From: Pirellulales bacterium
GTDB lineage: Bacteria; Planctomycetota; Planctomycetia; Pirellulales; JANQPP01
NCBI GenBank assembly: GCA_028289405.1
Contig: JANQPP010000111.1
Coordinates: forward strand, 1 to 45,926
Length of the DNA: 45,926 nt
Direction: 5' to 3'
Shown here: positions 17,385-24,991 of the stretch, one piece after another
How positions within the stretch are numbered: the first letter of the stretch is position 1
Layout of the letters: each line of letters begins with the position of its first letter
The notes under the pieces: model-generated
Seen by the model: only the letters and a program-made list of their open reading frames with translations
What the model was told of the DNA's origin: nothing
Databases searched by the model: none
Position numbers and translations under genes: made by a program

Positions 17385-17864
17385 GTGTGCTGGAAGATCG
17401 TATTCGATGCCGTACGGTTCCGCCAATTTCAGGAGGCGGTCGATTTCGGCTTGGGAAGGCTCGTCCGGAAGTTCTCCCTCGGCGAGTTCCCGTCCCGCTT
17501 CCACGAACATCTTCTCCAGTCCCGCCGGAACGAGCGAGAACAGAAGTTTCGCCGTTTGATCCGTTTCATTCTTGAAGCGGTGCGGTACGCCTCGCGGCAT
17601 GTGGATGAATGTTCCCGGCAAGCCCGCGATACGTTCTTCGCCCGAATAAAAGGCGACTTGCCCTTCCAGGACGTAAAACAACTCGTCTTCCAGGCGATGC
17701 AAATGCGGTGGAGGACCGCCCCCCGGCAACACGGTCGCTTCAATCATGGCATAGCTGCCGCCGGTCTCGTCTCCCGTGGCCAACAGGCGATAGATGTCCC
17801 CGACAATACCGATCTGTTTTCCAGCTTGAGGTCCTTTAATCATCACCAAGTCGGCTTCGTTCAT
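17382..17864 (-). CDS. Cupin-domain protein
   Basis: A 160-residue single-cupin protein. The cupin core has motif 1 as GGGPPPHLHRLEDELFYVLEG (shown in two parts: PPHLHRLEDE with two His and a Glu, then FYVLEGQVAFY) and motif 2 as PGTFIHMPRGVPHRFKN, which gives the third His. These residues can bind a metal, as in quercetin dioxygenase-like enzymes. The start at 17864 is chosen because its ATG overlaps the TGA of the DoxX gene (ATGA). The stop codon lies inside the end of a structured repeat. The position between DoxX and an FMN reductase fits a role in oxidising or binding aromatic or quinone compounds; the substrate is not known. Confidence 0.85.
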   Translation of the reverse strand: MNEADLVMIKGPQAGKQIGIVGDIYRLLATGDETGGSYAMIEATVLPGGGPPPHLHRLEDELFYVLEGQVAFYSGEERIAGLPGTFIHMPRGVPHRFKNETDQTAKLLFSLVPAGLEKMFVEAGRELAEGELPDEPSQAEIDRLLKLAEPYGIEYDLPAH

Positions 17865-18337
17865 TGCTCCGCTCCTTTCCTGGTCGCGAACTTGCGGTCC
17901 AGGCTCCACGCTCCGGAGCCGTTCGCCATCACGAAGATCATCGCCCCCATCAGGGCCAGGTTCTTCATGAACGAAATCATTTCCACCTGCTGCACCGGTT
18001 GTTTCACTTCCTGATTCACACTCAATATCCATTGAGCCTCTTCGGACCAGGTCCAGAAGTCATGAAAGTAATAGGTCGCCAGTATCAGAAAGACCAGCAG
18101 CAGGCCCGCACCAAGCCGGGCCTTGTAGCCCAAAATGATCGACAGGCTACCGGCCAACAGGAACAGGATGGCGCCCGCCAGCATCAGTTTGGGCAGGGGA
18201 ACGCCTTCCGATGCCATGTATCCGGCGACCTGATTGAAGTTGGGAATCTTGTTCCCCACGGCACTCATCAAAAAGATGAGCGACAGGAGGACTCGGGCGA
18301 GCAGAGTGCCGATACCTTGTAGCGGGTTGGCATGCAT
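17861..18337 (-). CDS. DoxX-family membrane protein
   Basis: A 158-residue integral membrane protein with four hydrophobic segments: LLARVLLSLIFLMSAVGN, LPKLMLAGAILFLLAGSLSI, LGAGLLLVFLILATYYFH and MKNLALMGAMIFVMANGSGA. The FMSAVGNK and MKNLALMGAM patterns are typical of DoxX. The start at 18337 is chosen because GGAG lies eight bases upstream (GAGGAGATTACAAAATG). Family members occur in thiosulfate:quinone oxidoreductases and, as MhqP, in the quinone-responsive regulon of Bacillus subtilis. It follows the pirin gene by about 59 bp and overlaps the cupin gene. Confidence 0.9.
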   Translation of the reverse strand: MHANPLQGIGTLLARVLLSLIFLMSAVGNKIPNFNQVAGYMASEGVPLPKLMLAGAILFLLAGSLSIILGYKARLGAGLLLVFLILATYYFHDFWTWSEEAQWILSVNQEVKQPVQQVEMISFMKNLALMGAMIFVMANGSGAWSLDRKFATRKGAEQ

Positions 18338-18396
18338 TTTGTAATCTCCTCGATCTTGTTCTTGTTGGGGAATAGGTAATTCGACGTGCTGAATCA

Positions 18397-19095
18397 TCAG
18401 GCCAGGTCGAACAGCATCACCTCGGACTCCGATTTGCCTTCTAGAATGAGTCGCGCCTCTTCGCTGACCGCCGCCCCGTCGCTCGTTCCCAGTTCGGTTC
18501 CATTCAACGTGATCTCTCCCCGCAGGACTTGCAGCCAGGCATGGCGTCCCGCCGCCAATTCATGCTCTAGGTTTTGACCGGTGTCCAACTTGGCCAGGTA
18601 AATGCGGACATCTTGATGGATCCGCAGCGATCCGCCTTCTGCCTCTGGCGAGGCGACCAGACGCAATTGGTTCACCATGCCTTCATCATCAAACCGCTTT
18701 TGTTCGTAGCTCGGTTCGATACCCTTGCGCTCGGGGAAGAGCCAAATCTGGTAGAGATGCGTCGGCTCCGTGCTGGAGGGATTAAACTCACTGTGCGTGA
18801 TGCCGGTACCGGCCGACATTCTTTGAAATTCCCCCGGACGCAGAACCTCGCCGTTGCCCATCGAGTCCCGGTGTTCCAAGGCTCCTTCCAGCACATAGGT
18901 CACGATCTCCATGTCGTGATGTGGATGCGTACCAAAACCTTGGCCGGGCGCGATGCGGTCTTCATTCATTACCCGCAGCGCGCGGAACTGCGTATGTTGC
19001 GGGTCATGGTAGCTGGCAAAAGAAAACGTATGCCGGGCTTGCAGCCAGCCGTGGTCTGCCTGGCCGCGCTCTTCCGCTTTACGAATGCGAATCAT
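18397..19095 (-). CDS. Pirin-family protein (quercetinase-like)
   Basis: A 232-residue bicupin of the pirin family. The N-terminal motif is HGWLQARHTFSFASYHDP, followed by the metal site GQGFGTHPHHDMEIVTYVLEG, whose three His residues and Glu are all present (within THPHHDMEIV). The conserved GTGITHSEFN supplies the fourth position. The start at 19095 is chosen because GAGGA lies five to six bases upstream; the longer frame starts without a site. Some relatives cleave quercetin. It is the first gene of the cluster, and a palindrome (19139-19158), nearly the same as the one before the MarR gene, lies 43-62 bp upstream. Confidence 0.9.
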   Translation of the reverse strand: MIRIRKAEERGQADHGWLQARHTFSFASYHDPQHTQFRALRVMNEDRIAPGQGFGTHPHHDMEIVTYVLEGALEHRDSMGNGEVLRPGEFQRMSAGTGITHSEFNPSSTEPTHLYQIWLFPERKGIEPSYEQKRFDDEGMVNQLRLVASPEAEGGSLRIHQDVRIYLAKLDTGQNLEHELAAGRHAWLQVLRGEITLNGTELGTSDGAAVSEEARLILEGKSESEVMLFDLA

Positions 19096-19138
19096 GTCTT
19101 CCTCGCTTTCATTTTTTCCGCTTTTTGATCTCATGAAA

Positions 19139-19158
19139 ACTATTTATATATAAATTAT
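19139..19158. promoter_or_regulatory. Putative MarR operator before pirin operon
   Basis: Matches 18 of 20 bases of the perfect palindrome at 19694-19713 (core TATTTATATATAAATTAT). It lies between the MarR stop and the pirin start, where a repressor would block the promoter of the detoxification genes. Confidence 0.6.
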
Positions 19159-19171
19159 TTGGCCAAAAGAA

Positions 19172-19660
19172 TCAGTCTCCTGCCTCGTCCGAAGCGAGTG
19201 ATTCCCGCGCCTTGACTAACAACCGGCTCAACTCCTGGAGTTCCTGTCGGGATAGATGGCCGATCAGTTTTTGATGCAATTCCCGATCCGGCCCGTCCAG
19301 TTGCTTGAGGAGTTTGGCCCCTTTGGCTGTTAACTCCACGTACACCACGCGCCGGTCCTCCTGGCAGCGTTCGCGCTGCACGAGGCCCTGTTTTTCCAAG
19401 CGGTCAATCAGGCCCGTGATGGCCGGCACGACTTGCACCATGCGGTCAGCAATCTCCAGCGAAGGGAGCGGCTTTCCCTCCCCACGCAGGATCCGCAGGA
19501 CGTTGTACTGCGAAGTGGTCAGCCCAAATTTCCGAAACAGCCGGCCAAAACGATTTTGAAACTGGTCGCTCGTCCGCAAGAGGTTCAAAATTGCCTCGAC
19601 CTCCGGCCTGTCGAAGGGCTGCCGTTTCTTCAGTTCATGCTGCAGTTTGCTACTGGCCAT
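19172..19660 (-). CDS. MarR-family transcriptional regulator
   Basis: A 162-residue winged-helix regulator. The recognition core is FGLTTSQYNVLRILRGEG, LPSLEIADRMVQVVPAITGL and IDRLEKQGLVQRERCQEDRR, with the wing motif DRRVVYVELTAKGAKLL. Flanking helices form the dimer interface. It has no cysteine near the N-terminus, and its only Cys (RCQEDR) sits just before the wing, a possible redox or electrophile sensor by position only. The gene stands upstream of, and on the same strand as, the pirin-DoxX-cupin-FMN reductase genes. A 20-bp palindrome precedes it and a near copy precedes the pirin gene, so it probably represses itself and the cluster. B. subtilis MhqR controls a comparable gene set. 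Confidence 0.9.
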   Translation of the reverse strand: MASSKLQHELKKRQPFDRPEVEAILNLLRTSDQFQNRFGRLFRKFGLTTSQYNVLRILRGEGKPLPSLEIADRMVQVVPAITGLIDRLEKQGLVQRERCQEDRRVVYVELTAKGAKLLKQLDGPDRELHQKLIGHLSRQELQELSRLLVKARESLASDEAGD

Positions 19661-19693
19661 GATACATACGCCTGGTGAATAACCTCGATGTTA

Positions 19694-19713
19694 ATAATTT
19701 ATATATAAATTAT
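19694..19713. promoter_or_regulatory. Putative MarR operator (perfect 20-bp palindrome)
   Basis: ATAATTTATATATAAATTAT is its own reverse complement. It lies 34-53 bp upstream of the MarR start. It stands out as very AT-rich against GC-rich surroundings and recurs 18/20 before the pirin gene. Autoregulation is inferred. Confidence 0.65.
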
Positions 19714-19835
19714 CGACAAGTCAACTGCCCCCCTCCAGTTTTCGAGGAATTTCTTCCGGCAAGGGTCCGTCCGGCCGATCATGCCACTCGGCATGTACGG
19801 CTCACGACGGACTCGTGGTGCGCGGCCCGTCAACT

Positions 19836-21020
19836 TCACTTGAGCGGATTCTCGTACCAGACGACGTTTTCGCTCCCTCGGCCCGCGTTGAGCAGATCCA
19901 GATCGCCGTCGCCGTCCATGTCGACCGACCTTAAATCGTAGCTCTGCTGATGTTCGTCGAGCGTGTGCAGTGTGAAGTGGCCTTGGCCATCGTTTTCGTA
20001 CCACATGACCCGCTCACCGCCATAGCCGCAGGTAGCGGCATCAATGTCGCCGTCCAGGTCATGATCGGCGACCGTGAGGCTGTGCGGGAATTCGATGTCG
20101 CGGTCAATCTCGTGGATTTGCCAGTCCGGGTTTTCGAACCAGAGCACGCCCGTCCCGTGCCCGCGTGAGGCGAGCCAATCGATTTTGCCGTCGCCGTTGA
20201 CGTCCGCTGGCAGGATGTTCGTGGCGGCGGTTTGGTTTTCCGCCAGGATCACTTTTTCCCAGGCGCCTTTGACTTTTTCCGGCCCTGGATTCTTCCAATA
20301 CGCGAACCAGTTGCCATCGGCGAACGGATTCCCTTTGGCTCCCACGGCGATCTCTTTCCAACCATCGCCATCGATATCCCCCGCTCCCATGTAATGGCTT
20401 CCTCCTCGGGCGTCTCCATCGGCGAAGACATGACGTTTCCACCTGTGGGCAGTGAGCGGATTCGCGGGAATGCTGAACCAGGCCATGGAGTCGCCGAGCC
20501 CCTGTTCCGGTTCAAAGTTGTTGATAATCAAGTCGTCTTGCCCGTCGTTATCAACATCGGACCGCAGGATGCAATGAATGCCGGTGATCTCATGGTCAAT
20601 AGCCCGGGCGATCCAGTCGCCATTCAGTGCGTGGTCATGGCCGGGGTTTTCCAACCAGAACGGATGACCGTGCGCGAGCGTACCCGCCCAATCCAGGTCG
20701 CCGTCTCCATCCGCGTCGATCACGGCGCTATGGATGCAGCCTCCGCTCTCGCCCGGAAACCGATGCAGGACGATTTCCCGCTCCCAGCGCGGGGCGATGA
20801 ACAGGCTCACCTTGCCGTGAAAGCTAGCGATGACGTCCAGAAGTTGGTCGCCGTTGGCATCCAAGGCGACGGCCGTATTGCAGTGTCCCCCCTGCATCAC
20901 GGTATGTTTCCGCCAAGCCACCTCCGCGGCGGTCCCTCCGGCCGGAACCAGAAGCAGCAAGGCGAGCGGAATCAGCACACGGTAAAGAGACGGAGCACGA
21001 TTAACCGAGGGGAATGACAT
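19836..21020 (-). CDS. FG-GAP/VCBS seven-repeat beta-propeller protein
   Basis: A 394-residue secreted protein. The start at 21020 gives a signal peptide (YRVLIPLALLLLVPAGGTAA); the frame is open further upstream but that part is not signal-like. Seven calcium-type loops are seen in order: DANGDQLLD, DADGDGDLD, DVDNDGQDD, DIDGDGWKE, DVNGDGKID, DHDLDGDID and DMDGDGDLD. Each is followed by a Trp/Asn strand such as VLWFENP or VMWYEND, so the protein should fold as a seven-bladed propeller. Such proteins are usually extracellular and bind ligands rather than act as enzymes. It is divergent from the sugar-acid operon, with about 218 bp between the starts. Confidence 0.88.
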   Translation of the reverse strand: MSFPSVNRAPSLYRVLIPLALLLLVPAGGTAAEVAWRKHTVMQGGHCNTAVALDANGDQLLDVIASFHGKVSLFIAPRWEREIVLHRFPGESGGCIHSAVIDADGDGDLDWAGTLAHGHPFWLENPGHDHALNGDWIARAIDHEITGIHCILRSDVDNDGQDDLIINNFEPEQGLGDSMAWFSIPANPLTAHRWKRHVFADGDARGGSHYMGAGDIDGDGWKEIAVGAKGNPFADGNWFAYWKNPGPEKVKGAWEKVILAENQTAATNILPADVNGDGKIDWLASRGHGTGVLWFENPDWQIHEIDRDIEFPHSLTVADHDLDGDIDAATCGYGGERVMWYENDGQGHFTLHTLDEHQQSYDLRSVDMDGDGDLDLLNAGRGSENVVWYENPLK

Positions 21021-21238
21021 GGGCGTGACCTGTGATATTTTGGGGCTAAGCGTGGCTGAAAGCGGCGGTTGGCGGAAAACTCCGCGTGAAATTTGCACCG
21101 GCCGCGAAAAAACGTTACGACTTCCCGTGACCATCCCGTTGGCCGCGATTGTAGCCGTGGAGAACCGGCCTTGCCACGCGGTGACTCACATCCTTCCCAG
21201 CATGTCCCACCTGAACCTCCCACGACAAAGGCCCGCCC

Positions 21239-22510
21239 ATGAGCCCTGCCCGCGCCAACGATGTTCGTTCCCTCCCAAGAAACACGAAACACCGTTCCCA
21301 CCTCTCACGGCGAGATTTTTTCGACCGGGCCGCGCTCACCGCCGGTTTACTGCTGCTTCCTCAGGGCATGCGCGAATTGGCCGCGCAAACCGGCGGCGAT
21401 ACTCCTATTTCGCCGAAAGAGTCGCTCAAGGTGACGAAGATTGAGACGTTCGTACTCAAGAACTCCTGGGTCTTCGTCAAAATCTCCACCGATGCCGGCA
21501 TCACCGGTTGGGGAGAAATGCTCAAGGACGACGCCAAGGCTTGCGCGGCCGGGGCCTTGGAAGTGGCCGATTATCTGGTGGGGAAGGATCCGCGACCGGT
21601 GGCGCATCATTGGCAAGCTATCCACCGGGGAGCCTTCTATCGGGGCGGACCGATCAAAACCGCCATCTCCTCCGGCATCGATCAAGCACTCTGGGACATT
21701 ACCGGCAAATGCTTCGGCGTGCCCATATACAAGTTGCTGGGCGGTCCCACTCGCCAGCGAGTTCGCGTCTATGGCCGAGTCAGCAAAGAGACCGGCGTGA
21801 ACGCCATGAAGGTCGGACCGCGGGCAACACGGGCACCCTTCAAATACGTGGAAGGCCGAAAGTTCGTGGAGGAAGTCACCGAACGCTTTAAGGCCCTGAG
21901 AGAAAAGTACGGACCGGATGTCGACATCGGTGTCGATTTTCATGGAGCGGTGCAGCCTGCCACGGCGGCGCTGTTGATCAAGGCTCTTGAGCCCTACCAT
22001 CCCTGGTTCTACGAGGAGATCGTGCAAGCCTTGAATGTGGACGTGATGGCCGAGTTGGCCAAGAAAACTCACATCCCCATCGCCACCGGTGAGCGTATTT
22101 TCACCAAGTGGGGATTCCGAGAGATCCTCGAAAAGCGGGCCGCGACCATTCTGCAACCCGATGTCTGCTACGCCGGCGGGATCACGGAGCTCAAGATCAT
22201 TGCCGGCATGGCGGAGACATATTACACGCCGCTCGCACCACATAATCCGCAAGGCCCGTGCTCACTCGCCGCGAGCCTGCAAATCGCCGGCTGCATTCCC
22301 AATTTTCTCATTCAGGAGCGGGGGGACAACGAATACGCGGACCTGCTTGCCAAACCGTTGCCTCCGGTCACGAAGGGGCATCGCCCATTGCCGACTGAAC
22401 CCGGGCTGGGCATCACGATCGACGAAGACAAGCTGCTGGCGCAAGTCGGCGAACCGGAGCCTTATCGGGCGAAATTCGATCCGGATGACGGGTCCGTCGT
22501 CGATTGGTAA
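21239..22510 (+). CDS. Galactonate-dehydratase-like enolase superfamily enzyme
   Basis: A 423-residue member of the mandelate racemase/muconate lactonising group. The N-terminus carries a Tat-type signal (SRRDFFDRAALTAGLLLLP), so it is probably exported folded. The barrel has metal ligands Asp233 (VDFHG), Glu259 (YEEIV) and Glu285 (ATGER), and catalytic His235 and His335 (APHNPQGP). From memory, Escherichia coli galactonate dehydratase uses D183, H185, E209, E235 and H285; the spacing here is the same with a constant offset of 50. The reaction would be dehydration of an aldonate to a 2-keto-3-deoxy acid. A kinase of the PfkB family and a tripartite transporter follow. The exact sugar acid is not certain. 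Confidence 0.88.
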   Translation: MSPARANDVRSLPRNTKHRSHLSRRDFFDRAALTAGLLLLPQGMRELAAQTGGDTPISPKESLKVTKIETFVLKNSWVFVKISTDAGITGWGEMLKDDAKACAAGALEVADYLVGKDPRPVAHHWQAIHRGAFYRGGPIKTAISSGIDQALWDITGKCFGVPIYKLLGGPTRQRVRVYGRVSKETGVNAMKVGPRATRAPFKYVEGRKFVEEVTERFKALREKYGPDVDIGVDFHGAVQPATAALLIKALEPYHPWFYEEIVQALNVDVMAELAKKTHIPIATGERIFTKWGFREILEKRAATILQPDVCYAGGITELKIIAGMAETYYTPLAPHNPQGPCSLAASLQIAGCIPNFLIQERGDNEYADLLAKPLPPVTKGHRPLPTEPGLGITIDEDKLLAQVGEPEPYRAKFDPDDGSVVDW

Positions 22511-22553
22511 GTTTGGCATGTTCCATGCAAGATCCCAGAGGAGAAAGTCATTC

Positions 22554-23654
22554 ATGTCTGAGAAGCGGAGAATCGTCGCGTTTGGCGAGATCATGGGCCG
22601 GTTCGCGCCCGATCAGTTCTTGCGATTTTCGCAGAGCTGTCCGGGATCGCTCGATTTGACCTTCGCTGGAGCGGAAGCCAACGTGGCGGCTTCGATCAGC
22701 CTGCTCGGCGGGCAAGCGGAGTTCGTCACCGCACTCCCCAAACACGCCATCGCCGATGCCTGCTTGCGGACACTTCGGGGCTTAAACGTGGAGACCCGGC
22801 ACGTACTCCGCACCGATGTCGGTCGGCTAGGACTTTATTTCGTGGAAACCGGCGCGAATCAGCGGCCCAGCAACGTGATCTATGACCGGGACGGTTCCTC
22901 CGTGGCGCTGACCCCGGCGGACGCGTATCCATGGGAGCAGATCTTTTCCGATGCCGGCTGGCTGCACGTGACGGGCATCACCCCGGCCCTGTCCCGCCTG
23001 GCGGCGGAAGCGGCACTCGCGGCGGCGCGGCAGGCGAAGGAACAGGGATTGACCGTCTCCTGCGATCTCAACTTCCGCAAGAAACTTTGGCGGTGGGACG
23101 ATTCAACTGAGCCGCGCGAGCTGGCCGAACAAACCATGCGTGGCATCTTGCCGTTTGTCGATGTGGTGATCGCCAATGAGGAGGATGCCTCGGACGTGCT
23201 CGGTATTCGGGCGGGAGATTCCGATGTCCACGCCGGACGGCTGGCCATCGACCGATATCCCGAAGTCGCCGCCGCCATCTCCCGCCAATTCGCGAATATC
23301 CGTAAGGTGGCCATCACGCTGCGTGAGAGCATCTCCGCCAGCCACAACAACTGGAGCGCCATGCTCTTCGACGTAAAAAGCCAAGCGGCCTGCTTCGCGC
23401 CGTTGAAGGAGGGGCAATATGAGCCATACGAAATCCGCAACATCGTGGACCGCGTGGGCGGAGGGGATGCCTTCGCCGCCGGGTTGATCTTCGCGCTCCA
23501 TGCGGGCGGGTTCGCGGGTGACGAGGAAGCCCTGCGGTTCGCCGTTGCCGCTTCCTGCTTGGCCCACTCCATCAAAGGGGATTTCAACTACAGCACACGG
23601 ACCGAAGTCGAAGCGCTCATGCGGGGTAGTGGATCGGGAAGGGTGGTGCGTTGA
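22554..23654 (+). CDS. PfkB sugar kinase, 2-keto-3-deoxygluconate kinase-like
   Basis: A 366-residue ribokinase-fold protein. It opens with RIVAFGEIMGRFAPD, has the substrate loop GAEANVAASISLLGG, a central CDLNFRKKLW segment and the PfkB signature DRVGGGDAFAAGL, with catalytic Asp at about 305. AGAGGAG lies upstream of ATG 22554; a much longer frame reaches back into the dehydratase gene and is rejected. It lies 43 bp after the dehydratase gene, so phosphorylation of the 2-keto-3-deoxy acid is the natural role. The aldolase of the pathway is not in the window. It overlaps the next gene at TTGA. Confidence 0.88.
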   Translation: MSEKRRIVAFGEIMGRFAPDQFLRFSQSCPGSLDLTFAGAEANVAASISLLGGQAEFVTALPKHAIADACLRTLRGLNVETRHVLRTDVGRLGLYFVETGANQRPSNVIYDRDGSSVALTPADAYPWEQIFSDAGWLHVTGITPALSRLAAEAALAAARQAKEQGLTVSCDLNFRKKLWRWDDSTEPRELAEQTMRGILPFVDVVIANEEDASDVLGIRAGDSDVHAGRLAIDRYPEVAAAISRQFANIRKVAITLRESISASHNNWSAMLFDVKSQAACFAPLKEGQYEPYEIRNIVDRVGGGDAFAAGLIFALHAGGFAGDEEALRFAVAASCLAHSIKGDFNYSTRTEVEALMRGSGSGRVVR

Positions 23655-24985
23655 ACCTTCCCATGCGCGAGCCGATCACGTTCTTTCGCTGCACTATCAT
23701 CTTGGTGTTGGCACTCGCGGGTTGCGGGCGAGAAAGCCGCTTTCCGCATCAGCCGATCACGCTCATCTGCCCTTGGTCGGCCGGCGGCGGCACCGACCGC
23801 GTGTCCCGGCAGGTAGCCGCGCAACTCGAGGAAGAACTCGGCGTGCCGGTGAACGTGATCAATGCCACCGGGGGTTCGGGAGTCACCGGCCATACGCGCG
23901 GCGCGCGGGCCCGACCTGACGGGCACACCTTGGCCATGATCACGGTGGAGCTCAACATGCTGCACTGGCGGGGCCTGACCTCGGTCACGTATCGAGACTT
24001 CGCTCCGCTGCAACTGCTCAATCGGGACAGTGCGGCGCTGCTCGTCCGCGCGGACAGCCCCTTCACGAATTTGGACGAACTGCAAGCGGCCATCGCGGCC
24101 GGACCGGCCAAGCTTAAAGCGAGCGGAACCGCCTACGGGGGTATCTGGCATGTCGCGCTGGCCGGCTGGCTGCATGCCCGAGGATTGGAACCGACCGCCG
24201 CCACATGGATCTCGATCAATGGTGCCGGGCCGTCCTTGCAGGAACTCAACGCGGGCGGAGTCGATTTTGTGTGTTGCTCGCTCCCGGAAGCGGACGCTAT
24301 GCTCGCTGGAGAGCAAGTCCGCAGCCTCGGCGTGATGGCGGAGAAACGGGTACCTGGCTTCGAGGGTGTGCCGACCTTTCGCGAGCAGGGGCACGAGTGG
24401 TCCATCGCCGGCTGGAGAGGCGTCGCCGCGCCCCGCGATACCCCGCCGGAGCGGCTGGCCATTTTGGCCGAAGCCATGCAAAAGGTCGGCCAAAGCGGGG
24501 AACTGGCGACCTTTATGCGGAATGCCGGATTCAACCTGAGCCTGGCTGGCCCCGAGGAATTCGCCGCGACGCTTGAGCGGCAGGACGAAATATTCCGCGT
24601 GATTTTGACTGGACCGGCGTTTCAGTCCATTAGCGGCGAGCATTTCGGTCCAATGATTTTTCCCGCCATCATCGCCGGATTGCTGCTGTTGACGCTGGGG
24701 AGCGTGGCCTGGCAATCCCGTGGTCAACAAGCACAACGGCCTCGCGAGAAGACCGACTTGCGTCCCGCGATCGCGGTGCTCGCTGCCGCCTTGTTTTACA
24801 TCGTGGCCGCCGAGTGGTTGGGCTTTGTATCGTGTGCGGCGCTTCTCGTGGCGGGACTGCTCGTCGTGTTTCGCGTCCGACTGGTGCTCGCTCTGCCGTT
24901 GGCGGCCCTCGTGACCGTGGCCGTGTATCAGGTATTCGCGATCGGGCTCCGCGTGCCACTGCCGCGGGGTTTGCTCGACTGGTGA
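23651..24985 (+). CDS. TctC-TctB fusion: solute receptor plus small TTT membrane subunit
   Basis: A 444-residue fusion. The N-terminus is a lipoprotein signal with lipobox LALAGC (Cys25). Residues about 30-315 are a Bug/TctC solute-binding protein: PITLICPWSAGGGTDRVSRQ, NATGGSGVTGHT and RPDGHTLAMIT. Residues about 330-444 have four hydrophobic segments with TctB features: FGPMIFPAIIAGLLLLTLG, then ALFYIVAAEWLGFVSCAALL and a tail GLRVPLPRGLLDW. TctC and TctB are normally separate genes. TTG at 23651 has AAGGG nearby; ATG at 23663 is an alternative. It lies between the sugar kinase and TctA genes. Confidence 0.85.
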   Translation: MNLPMREPITFFRCTIILVLALAGCGRESRFPHQPITLICPWSAGGGTDRVSRQVAAQLEEELGVPVNVINATGGSGVTGHTRGARARPDGHTLAMITVELNMLHWRGLTSVTYRDFAPLQLLNRDSAALLVRADSPFTNLDELQAAIAAGPAKLKASGTAYGGIWHVALAGWLHARGLEPTAATWISINGAGPSLQELNAGGVDFVCCSLPEADAMLAGEQVRSLGVMAEKRVPGFEGVPTFREQGHEWSIAGWRGVAAPRDTPPERLAILAEAMQKVGQSGELATFMRNAGFNLSLAGPEEFAATLERQDEIFRVILTGPAFQSISGEHFGPMIFPAIIAGLLLLTLGSVAWQSRGQQAQRPREKTDLRPAIAVLAAALFYIVAAEWLGFVSCAALLVAGLLVVFRVRLVLALPLAALVTVAVYQVFAIGLRVPLPRGLLDW

Positions 24986-24991
24986 GGTGAT

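Noticed and set aside
17865..18032. Longer start for the cupin protein
   Set aside because: It would overlap the DoxX gene by about 170 bp. The ATGA junction at 17861-17864 explains the start.
22089..22553. Longer start for the PfkB kinase inside the dehydratase gene
   Set aside because: The extra residues are an out-of-frame reading of the dehydratase. A good ribosome binding site precedes ATG 22554.
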